Origin: Hermatobates lingyangjiaoensis
Lineage: Eukaryota; Arthropoda; Insecta; Hemiptera; Hermatobatidae
Assembly: GCA_026182355.1 (NCBI GenBank)
Contig: JAPFBL010001617.1
Location: 5,625,001 to 5,689,000 of the forward strand
Length of the DNA: 64,000 bases
Direction: 5' to 3'
A program made the position numbers and the translations under genes. Below are positions 56,261-64,000 of the stretch, in pieces. The notes beneath the pieces were generated by a model. That model was not told the origin of the DNA, searched no databases, and worked only from the letters and a program-made list of their open reading frames with translations. Positions within the stretch are counted from its first letter, which is position 1; each line of letters starts with the position of its first letter.

Positions 56261-56406
56261 CTGTAAGTGTGTTCTTCTGATTTCTCTATGTTTCTTTGTT
56301 TATATTGAACTATATATATATATACAATTAAAAGAAACGGTCCAGCGGACTTTTTTAAATAAAATAAATTCAAAACGAAGGAAACACACAGAAAGACAGA
56401 CATAAC

Positions 56407-56446
56407 TCACATCGATATTTCGACCATCGTCGTCATCAGGAGGTGT
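56407..56446 (-). ncRNA. small hammerhead-like ribozyme, ATAT family (left arm)
   Basis: CACCTC, CTGATGA, C, GAC/GTC with loop GATG, GAAA, ATAT, C, GATGTG. Stem I pairs five of six. Confidence 0.78.
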
Positions 56447-56516
56447 GAAGAGCGAAGAGTCCCGCAGGAAGGCAGTGAGTCACCGCCCTGCCTTCCTGCG
56501 GGATTCTTCGCTCTTC

Positions 56517-56555
56517 ACACCTCCTGATGACGACGATGGTCGAAATATCGATGTG
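56517..56555 (+). ncRNA. small hammerhead-like ribozyme, ATAT family (right arm)
   Basis: Identical to the left-arm motif on the other strand; predicted cut after C 56549. Confidence 0.78.
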
Positions 56556-56596
56556 AGTTATGTCTGTCTTTCTGTGTGTTTCCTTCGTTTTGAATT

Positions 56597-56660
<64 letters not shown>

Positions 56661-56694
56661 AATATAAAAACAGTTGCTTTTTTGCTTAATTTAG

Positions 56695-56897
56695 GTGTTC
56701 CTGAAGAGAGAGAAGGACTGTTTGATACTATTCTAAGATCAAAAACCCACTATCAGAAGAGGGCTTATCAGTGCATTAAGTGCCTTGTCAATCTCTTTTC
56801 AAAGTGTAGACATGCATATCTTCTCCTTCAGTCCAACAGTGATTTGCGTAGAAAGTGGATTCAATCGGTTGAGTGGCTTCAAGATGAATTGGAAAGA
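56695..56897 (+). CDS. USP9X: USP9X exon 25 of window
   Basis: Acceptor AATTTAG about 30 bp behind a (TA)n(GT)n microsatellite, donor GTAAGA, phase 1 to 0. Reads [35 protein letters not shown] and WLQDELER, equivalent to GIPDDRDGLFDTIQRSK in vertebrates. Confidence 0.96.
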
Positions 56898-57285
56898 GTA
56901 AGAATTGCCTTATATTTTTTTTGAAAACTAGTAAACTAAATATAGTAATTATTAATTACATCTGTATTACATTATTAATCATGCAATTACATTATCATTG
57001 CAATAACAGCAGTTATTTTGCAGATTTATGATTTTTTTTTATTATTAGTGTTTTTTAAAATTCAAACAGGCAGTTGTGACAGACTGGTGTTCACGCTTTC
57101 TTGTCTGATTTATTTTAATTTATTGAATTGCAATCACATATTTGGCTGGAATCTAAAACAATAGTCCATATTGATACTTGTGTTTCATTTTGAATAACAC
57201 AAGTGTATTTATCCGTGTATTACTATTTTATTATTTTTATCTTGATGTTAAATAACTATGGTTTGTTGAAAATATTCATTTTTAG

Positions 57286-57423
57286 AGGCCGTATGGTTTA
57301 AATCCTCAGTACAGTTGGTCCCCACCTGCACATTCTAATGATTCTGCCAATAGTTTTGTACTTGAACGCTCTAACAGCGCAAGAAAAACTCTGGAGCAAG
57401 CAATTCTATTGTGTCCCCAAGAG
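57286..57423 (+). CDS. USP9X: USP9X exon 26 of window
   Basis: Acceptor ATTTTTAG, donor GTTAGT, 46 codons, phase 0 to 0. Reads RPYGLNPQYSWSPP and FVLERSNSARKTLEQA, matching RPYTGNPQYTYNNWSPP and LERSHSARMTLAKA in USP9X. Confidence 0.94.
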
Positions 57424-57640
57424 GTTAGTTCGGATTATTTAAATTATATATATAAATGTTATCAGAAGAATTTTTATTGAAATTATTTATTAAATGAGTT
57501 TCCATATTTCCTAAAAAAAAATGTATTAATTGTTAATACCAGTTCTAATTTTAAGTCTTACCGAATTTCTAAATTAAGTCTTGGAGTATAGATTTTCAAC
57601 AATCTCATCTCTTCATAAATTTTCTTTTCAACATTTTTAG

Positions 57641-57792
57641 GATCAAGAAGAAGTTTCTGAGACTGCAGAAGACTGTGAGAGCCACAGTGGGGTAAACTGC
57701 GTTAGTAGTAACAATATTAGTTTAGTTGATGATATGAGGGTCTCAGCGGAGCAGAGACAGTACCATAGGACGTCATCGTCTCTTGTGCCTAG
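57641..57792 (+). CDS. USP9X: USP9X exon 27 of window (penultimate or near-last)
   Basis: Acceptor ATTTTTAG, donor GTAAAT, phase 0 to 2. Acidic start DQEEVSETAEDCE, then low-complexity Ser/Asn sequence ending SSSLVP. It corresponds to the variable acidic tail of USP9X. No stop codon is reached before the donor, so at least one more coding exon follows. Confidence 0.85.
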
Positions 57793-58439
57793 GTAAATAT
57801 TTAATAGTTACAAAGAATCATTTCAAATTTCATTTTTTCGTTTTATTTAGTTTTTCCTTTTTTGGAATGAAAAAAAGAACTACTTTGATTTGTTCTTTGA
57901 TTTGAAATGAATTGTGAAATTTTAAAAGTTATTTTAATACAGTCATACCTCAATGTGAAAGGTAGAAAATAATTATGTGCTACTCTGTATTTTATGCTCT
58001 AAACTTTTATGTATTCCTTGCTAGTTGTCATTATAGTAAAATGAAACTCTGAAGTTCTTATTGTGTTGGAGGATAAGAAATAGGGTTGTATTAATTTATG
58101 CATTTTATTTGTGCATATTTGTATTAAATTATGCAACTAGCTGCTACCAACTATGTTTAAACAACATTCCTTCACCTGTAGTTAACATTAATTATTCTTA
58201 TCCATTTATTACCCTGAAATTACCTGACTCAGTTAAGAAAGTATGAAAAATGTGTATTTTTAAAAGAAACAAGAGGATTATAAGGATCTGCTTGGCATCC
58301 CTGATTTAGTTTCTTATGTATAATTGAACTCTATCATTAATAAATTATGAAGGAGAAACATCAGTATTTCTCCTGTATCTGCCGCCATTCTGTTTCGTTT
58401 TGGTGAATAAAGAGTTCTTTACTACAGTCTATAACCTTT
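57793..58439. other. region after the last placed exon
   Basis: No convincing terminal exon. AATAAA occurs near 58338 and 58404. A candidate acceptor at 58140 is discussed among the findings. Confidence 0.5.
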
Positions 58440-60640
58440 TACTCTGAAAGTACTTATGAAACAGGGAGTCGCACGAGCACTTCTTTGATACAGTTTACAA
58501 ATTTGAAAAATTGTTCTGGTTGCTGCACCACCAACCAAGAGGATTTTCACCCTGTCCAATCATTTTAACTTTTTCATAGTTGTATATTTCAAATGTAATT
58601 TCAATATCCAATGCTCTTTCATTTTTATCATGCTCAGTTATGAAGTAGAAGGCCTTTCTAACTTTGGATGCTTTTACAGAGACTTTCTCTTGAATTCTTG
58701 CATGTATTGGTTGAAACTTAAGTTAAAGTACGTGTTTTCATCCTCAGTGTCTACTTTTTCATCTGTAGAAAGACTGAATGTGGCTAATCTGAAGTAGTCA
58801 ATAAGATGGTTTTATTTTTATTTATTGGATTTATGTGTTCAAATAACCAATGGTGTAACTTTTCATGCTGGTTGTCTGACTCATCGTCTAAATACAAAAG
58901 TTGGTTTGTATCGCTGGTCTAAATATGTTGCCATAATCACATTTTTGTTGTTAAAATATGTGGGAAATCTAGACAGACAGAAGCTTTCCAAGCTGATAAA
59001 GTTGAACCTAGTCCACTGAACAATCCCTTTGCTTCACCGTTCTCAAGAACTTACTTCTGTGTTTGGAATAATTTAAGATGCTAAAGCGTCCCTTACAATT
59101 GAATGATTCGTTGAATCTACAAATTTCTTTAAAATCTTTACCAATTTTTCTAAAATTCTGCATTGGGTGGCATCCAAGAATGGTGGTTTTGTTTGATCTG
59201 AACAGTATGCTATCAATGCATTTTTCTGCTCCAATACTCTGTCGATCATATACTATTGCTGTTCCAACTTGTGTTGGAACTTGAATGAAATTATGTGCTG
59301 GAAAATTGAAATTTTTCTGATATTCCTGGTACTTGTTGATTGCTGCAAGAGAATGATTAAGATGAACAATTATTCTTTTAATCACTGCAATCATATCCTA
59401 AACATAAGGTTGTTCAAAAATGGCATCATTCAATACCAACTGCAGTGTATGCATGAAACATGGCAAACAGTCATGTCCACCTTGTGCAACTCCTGCAGTT
59501 ATGTTTGGAGCATTGTTTCTAACTATAATGTGTACCTTAGAATTGAGAATATTAAATTCCTTGATTGTGTCTTGTAGACAGTTAGAAATGTTTTGGGCTG
59601 TGTGAGAGGTTGTGAAGGAAACAACACGAAGTTTTGATGTTCTTTGTTTGTATTCTTCTGTAATCCAATGTCCAGTTAAGCTTATAAAAGAAGTGTTTAG
59701 TGTTGTGGGAGTCCATCCATCACTTCTAAAGAAAATACATTGATATTCAATTCATTTTGAATATAATTTCTAAATTTGGAATGAATTTCTGATATAGGTT
59801 AGGTTAGTTCCAGTGGTTCTGATATAGTTGCAGTGGTAGTTCCACAAGGGAACACACGTCGGCCGAGCATTGGCCCTCTGTGATACCACACAATGAAGAT
59901 TGATTCTACAGTGGGAGTCCTACATTTTGCCTAACTCAAGTGTCTTTAGAGTAGAGATCTTTAACATCGTACAGGCTCGGGACCGACGGTTTAACGTCCT
60001 TCTCCGAGGGACAACGTGTCAGATTTATTCACCTCCCGCATGTATAAATCGAGGGCCAGATGGGGATCGAACCCCGGTCCTATCAGTTCAGAGGCGAGTA
60101 GTTAACCACTGAGTTAACCTGGCCCCAATTTCTGGTATTATATTTTCTGGAAGGAATTTTACAGGTTGTACTCATTTCTTTTAAAATTCTGTTGAATCCA
60201 ATGTCTTCGTCGATTGAAAATGGCTGCAAATCATTTGGCCTATCGATTTGTGAATATTTTGCGATCTTGAACTATTGATGTCCCAAATTTTTTTCTTATC
60301 AAATGTCTCCATTAGGATTAGCTGTTTTGAGGTTGCTGTGGATGTGGAAGTCTCACAATCAATTCTTCTTCTCCAATTTTTCTTTTTTATGTTGCTGTTC
60401 TAATTCATTCGGATACTCCATGGTTAAATGCTTCAATATGTTGCTGGTAGTCATGTTTGATGGTTTTGTTCCTCGCGATATTTTCATTTGACATGGATTT
60501 AAGTTGATCTTCTCCATCAACTTCAAAACGTGTCCATGCAAGACTTTTGTTTGACTTTGAAGTCAAATTGGCTAATTCAGTATTAACAAAAACTTCTCGC
60601 TAAAAAGGTTCATTTCATTCACTTATAAACATTTGGCTTA
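58440..60640 (-). mobile_element. hAT (ZBED-type) transposase remnant
   Basis: On - : 60541-60359 reads ISRGTKPSNMTTSNILKHLT, the second half of a BED zinc finger. From 59640 to 59060 pieces read TIKEFNILNSKVHIIVRNN, APNITAGVAQGGHDCLPCF, MHTLQ and then IAVIKRIIVHLNHSLAAINK (frame 59394-59008), the central hAT region. Several frameshifts. A SINE is inserted at 59796-60126. Confidence 0.8.
59796..60126 (-). mobile_element. tRNA-derived SINE, nested in the hAT remnant
   Basis: Flanks AATTTCTGATAT (59784-59795) and AATTTCTGGTAT (60127-60138) form a 12-bp target duplication. On - the element starts GGGGCCAGGTTAACTCAGTG (A-box-like) and has GGGTTCGATCCC (B box) about 45 bases on, followed by a non-tRNA body with GTTAAACCGTCGGTCCCGAG. 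Its head, a pol III promoter, would be read leftward. Confidence 0.88.
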
Positions 60641-61366
60641 ATAAATTAACCCGAATTATAGTTACCTTTCGACGTTCCAACTTCCAGTAGCTACAGCTTC
60701 AATAAGTAGATGATGGGTGAGTCAGTAATTATATTCCCAGTTAAAAGAATTGCAGAGACGACATTACGAGAACTTATCTCAAGGATGGCACAGATGACAC
60801 TAAGTGATATGCATCACCATAGATAAAAGAATAAGGAGGGATGTATCACTCTTCGTGTATCCAAAACTGGCAAAATTGACTTGAGTTCTGCGCTATTGTG
60901 ACGTCACACACTGTTAGAGAGCTAGACGGGAATAACATTAAATGAAGTGACAAGGTTTCCAGGAATAATAATGTACGTAGACTGCTTCTGTCTCTATGGT
61001 ATAGCAGTGAAAGAAATGTTATCGCAAACAGATAACTCATGGGCCTGGAGGTTTGGAAACAGCCCCTGAATCTGGCGGAATAAGCAAACTCTTAAGACTA
61101 TCTTTCAAGTAATTAATAAACTTTATGTACACCATATTAAAAATGTCATGAAAAGTTCCAGGACGTTTTTATTATGAATTTTTGACAGTATTAATATCAC
61201 TTCAAACAAATAGAAGTATTGTTATTACGGTTTAAACAACTTGAAAATTTAAGAGAATCGTAATGAAAGAATCGGAAATTTGGGTATTTATTCAACGATG
61301 CGATTCCAATTCCCCCAAAAATACACGATTCTTACGATTAATAATTCCGATTAATCATCCCAACAT

Positions 61367-61403
<37 letters not shown>

Positions 61404-61430
61404 CAAACAACAATAAGAAATGGGAAAACA

Positions 61431-61473
61431 GACTAAGATCTTTCAACCGTTACAAGCGGTCTTCGTCAGAGTC
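61431..61473 (-). ncRNA. small hammerhead-like ribozyme, AGATCT family (left arm)
   Basis: GACT, CTGACGA, A, GACCG/CGGTT, GAAA, AGATCT, T, AGTC. Loop CTTGTAA. Fully consistent. Confidence 0.8.
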
Positions 61474-61508
61474 AAAAACCCAACTATTGACTTTTCAGTT
61501 GGGTTTTT

Positions 61509-61551
61509 GACTCTGACGAAGACCACTTGTTACGTTTGAAAGATCTTAGTC
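61509..61551 (+). ncRNA. hammerhead-like motif, AGATCT family (right arm)
   Basis: GACT, CTGACGA, A, GACCA/CGTTT, GAAA, AGATCT, T, AGTC; stem II is weaker than in the left arm. Confidence 0.68.
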
Positions 61552-62462
61552 TTGTTTTCCTATTTCTTATTGTGGTTTGATCATTGATTGTTATTTCATG
61601 TGTTTATGTGAAATCTTTATATATATATATATATATATACACTTTTTTTTTAGCAAAATTTTGATTATTTGAGATAGCAAAACATATTTCCCTTAACCAT
61701 ATAACTTGCATGTTAAATCATTATATACCTTATATATCTATCTGTTTATTTTAAATCCAATCTAAAAGATTAGGAGTTGTTAATTTGTTCCCTTTTTTTT
61801 ATCACAGCTTTTTGATTTTTTTTTTAAATATATATATATATTAATTAAAATTGTGCTTGATGATAGAAATAGTATGACTGAACATTATCTCAGAATATCT
61901 TTACTATGTATCTATTGTCATTGAATGTAAAAATACATTGATAAAAAAATGTCAACCATTTGAAACAACAGAATAAATTTAAAGAGAAATGTCGGTTATG
62001 AAAGTTTAATTTAAACCTGTTTTATTTACTTTTACAGTTACTGACCTATTTCTAAATAAGTTTAGTTCTTTCCATTATTTTAATTCATTGTTTCTCATTG
62101 TTAGGACAATGGCTTGCATTTCAAAATAGTATTCTTGCTACATTCAAAATTGTGTAATAATAACTTTCTAAGTAAGTGGGGTATAAGAAATGAAATGGCT
62201 ATACAATTGTACTTCTATTGCAAACTTGTAAATTTGCTTAAAAGTTTAGAAGAGTTTCTAAAAGTTAATGTTGCATGAGAAGAACTAATGAAATAATGTA
62301 AATATGGTTTATTATATTGTATTCTTTTATTATTGTATTATATTTATTATATTATATAATATAATTACCCCTAAAAAGTGATATGTTGAAGAAATTCATT
62401 TGGAAACAAAAGTTGCTTTGATGGTTTGCCATATTTACGTAGAAAAAGCTAATTATTTTTTA

Positions 62463-63445
62463 TTAATTTATATATATATTGTTAAAAAAATGACTATATT
62501 TTGCTGAAACTTGCTTCTTAATAAGTTTCTCAAGTTTTCTGAATAGAGTTCTTGTTACTATATCAACAGTATATAATATGCTTCCGATAGTCGACATGTT
62601 ACATAAGTCCATGTTTCTGCTGTCCTCAGCCATTATCAAGACGTAACTGAGTTTGAAATAGATTGTTTCACAGTCCCCATAATTGCATTGGTACTCGTAC
62701 ACCAGATTTGTTTCTTTCAGTGGAGAGTTTTTGCAGCGGCTGTTATTAGTCATAAAAACACTACTGGTTGTAGGGCTCTTACAATAAGTAACCAGTGGGA
62801 CTCTATCATTTTCGTTTTTGCACTTTGTGTTGTTTTTTATGGTGTTTTTTAGTATCCTTTCATCAATTTTATGCTTGTCAGAAGATTGGTTCCTGTAGTA
62901 TATTTTATGTATGGTTCCAGCTGTTTTTTCAATTCTTTTCCTGTTTTCCCTTGGGTGCAGATATTCTTTCAGAATTTTGTCAAATTTTCCATTCGAATAG
63001 CCGTTATTGACAAATGCCTGTTTGGTCCTGTTGATGTTGGTGTGGAAATCTCCCACTTTGAAGCTATTTTGTAGGTCCTGTGTATTAGGGCTTTTATTGT
63101 TGAGTCTTTGTAGCGTTGCGGGCATTCACTATGGGCATTGAGGTAGTTGGAAGTATTAGATGATTTGATATGTACTGAAGTTTCCACCTTTCCATTTTGT
63201 ATGTTGATATTTACATCCAAGAAATTGATTTTCTGGTTTATGGATCTTTCTATTGTAAATTTTAAGTCTGACTCTTCTTCAAAGGCATTTTTCAGGGCTT
63301 CGATCTGTTCTATGTTGTTTCATATGACAAAACAATCATCAACGTACCTGCAGTAAATCTGAGGCTTAATCTCTGGCCTGTTACTCATGATATTGTTTTC
63401 CACATGGCACATGTAATAGTTAGCCAGAGTTACTCCTAAAGGAGT
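62463..63445 (-). mobile_element. Penelope-like element, RT end to endonuclease (PLE-A relative)
   Basis: On - : near 63360-63330 YCRYVDDCFVI (catalytic box intact), 63220-62969 NIQNGKVETSVHIKSS and CPQRYKDSTIKALIH, 63125-62463 linker, then NLVYEYQCNYGDC and the start of the endonuclease, which is broken near 62690. Close to PLE-A (about 9000-8000) in arrangement. Confidence 0.83.
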
Positions 63446-63539
63446 AAAGGAGTATAATTGCATTGGTACTCGTACACCAGATTTGTTGCTTTCAGTGGAG
63501 AGTTTTTGCAGCGGCTGTTATTAGTTATTTTGCACAAAG

Positions 63540-64000
63540 TGCAAAAACGAAAATGATAGAGTCTCACTAGTTACTTATTGTAAGAGCCCTACAACCAGTA
63601 GTCTTTTTATGACTAATAACAGCCGCTGCAAAAACTCTCCACTGAAAGAAACAAATCTGGTATACGAGTACCAATGCAATTATGGGGACTGTGAAACCCA
63701 AAAACGCGCATACATTGGAATGACTACAACTACACTCTCTAGAAGACTGACCATGCACCTGATATCTGGAGCCCCCAAAAAACACACAGAGCAAGTCCAC
63801 CATACAAAGTTAACCAGAGAAGCGCTTGTGGAAGGAACTAGAATAATAAAAAAAGAACAGGACCAGCATAGACTCAAATTAACAAAAGCCATACTCATAC
63901 AGAAAACGAAGCCATATATTAATATCCAGTTAGAAAATAGTGAGAAAGTGTTAAAACTATTTAGATCAACCCCAGGTCAAGTGGGACCTCTCCAGGTAGA
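63540..64000 (+). mobile_element. Penelope-like endonuclease in opposite orientation
   Basis: The + strand reads NSPLKETNLVYEYQCNYGDC, RAYIGMTTTTLSRRLTMHL, LTREALVEGTR and LTKAILIQKTKPYINIQLEN, an intact GIY-YIG domain of the same PLE family. Bases 63450-63535 and 63590-63700 are an inverted copy of one segment, so the two PLE pieces meet in an inverted junction. Continues past the right edge. Confidence 0.85.

Larger units (their letters stand above)
55840..56320. mobile_element. PLE terminal repeats of two families
   Basis: 55842-56060: ATAT-type family with a - ribozyme and a collapsed right arm (CGTTATCAGCCTTTGGAG). 56061-56320: AATT family, arms around 56135-56180 and 56265-56305, only the + arm keeping the ribozyme (56227-56260). 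Each is bordered by (TA)n. Confidence 0.8.
56325..56600. mobile_element. perfect-looking palindrome with two divergent ribozymes, BATF-free ATAT family
   Basis: Arms 56335-56468 and 56475-56600 are nearly identical reverse complements (GAAGGAAACACACAGAAAGA and its complement at the outer ends), with a centre of a few bases. Both arms carry CTGATGA..GAAATATC motifs. The lack of divergence between the arms suggests a young insertion or gene conversion. Confidence 0.85.
1..57792 (+). other. USP9X: USP9X / fat facets orthologue, C-terminal part of the gene (27 placed exons)
   Basis: Exons between 4152 and 57792 join without any phase conflict into about 1460 codons that follow vertebrate USP9X from its armadillo-like helical region through the USP catalytic domain to near the C-terminus. 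Seen in sequence: Cys box GATCYMN (exon 10), CxxC at the end of exon 12 paired with CDKC in exon 13, His box SGGHYYSY (exon 15), Asp box KWYKFDDG (exon 16). Known for the family: a ubiquitin-specific cysteine protease of about 2550 residues that removes ubiquitin from many substrates and acts in endocytic, Notch-pathway and developmental control. Odd points: introns reach about 8 kb and are packed with transposons, one exon start is tandemly duplicated, and the last exon is missing. Upstream exons lie outside the window. USP24 is a distant alternative, but the match is clearly closer to USP9X/faf. Confidence 0.95.
61371..61640. mobile_element. palindrome with two divergent ribozymes
   Basis: AGATCTT family, arms 61401-61490 and 61497-61612, bordered by (TA)n on both sides. 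- ribozyme 61431-61473, + ribozyme 61509-61551 (the latter with a weaker stem II). Confidence 0.83.
60641..62462. other. AT-rich region, nothing else recognised
   Basis: Apart from the palindrome at 61371-61640 no feature is recognised; the - frame 61040-60846 has no domain. Confidence 0.55.

Noticed and set aside
57943..57975. CAGTCATACCTC resembling a Tigger-type end
   Set aside because: No matching right end or TA-flanked partner was found nearby.

Overview
The window is one long stretch of AT-rich eukaryotic nuclear DNA. A single conserved gene runs left to right on the + strand from the left edge to at least 57792. It is the C-terminal part of an orthologue of the giant deubiquitinase USP9X (Drosophila fat facets). 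I could place 27 coding exons. All have GT-AG borders and all reading phases match; together they give 4382 coding bases, about 1460 codons, without a stop. The catalytic Cys, His and Asp boxes and a CxxC zinc pair are intact, so this looks like a working gene. The earlier exons lie left of the window. The last coding exon was not found. Long introns, microsatellites, Penelope-like elements (PLEs), I/R1-type LINEs, a tRNA-type SINE and hAT and pogo elements suggest an invertebrate, most likely an arthropod; I cannot name the species.

Almost everything else is mobile DNA inside the introns. Intron 16-4151 holds two LINE pieces. Intron 4395-12190 holds palindromic PLE ends, a broken PLE (7500-9960) and a SINE. 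Intron 12630-20785 holds a nearly full-length but dead LINE on the - strand (13335-18573), the 3' half of another LINE on the + strand, and a 135-bp tandem duplication covering the 5' part of the next exon. Intron 22685-28547 holds a foldback element and pieces of at least four PLE families. Introns from 30369 to 56694 hold more PLE pieces, two MITEs, a pogo/Tigger deletion derivative with an intact 198-codon frame, and many (TA)n tracts. Right of 57793 lie a hAT (BED-finger) transposase remnant with a SINE nested in it, and two PLE fragments in opposite orientation reaching the right edge.

The most striking non-coding theme is a set of more than twenty small hammerhead-ribozyme-like motifs, on both strands, in the pseudo-LTRs (pLTRs) of the PLEs. 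Each has CUGANGA, a short stem II, GAAA, a very short palindromic stem III, UH and a short stem I. The palindromic stem III differs between families (AATT, ATAT, AGATCT, AGCT, ACATGT), as expected for ribozymes that act as dimers. Small hammerhead variants linked to Penelope-like elements are a described class. What seems worth checking here is the number of families side by side, one extra base before stem II in nearly all of them, and a family in which core positions 3 and 8 changed together. Several ribozymes sit in divergent pairs in long palindromes.
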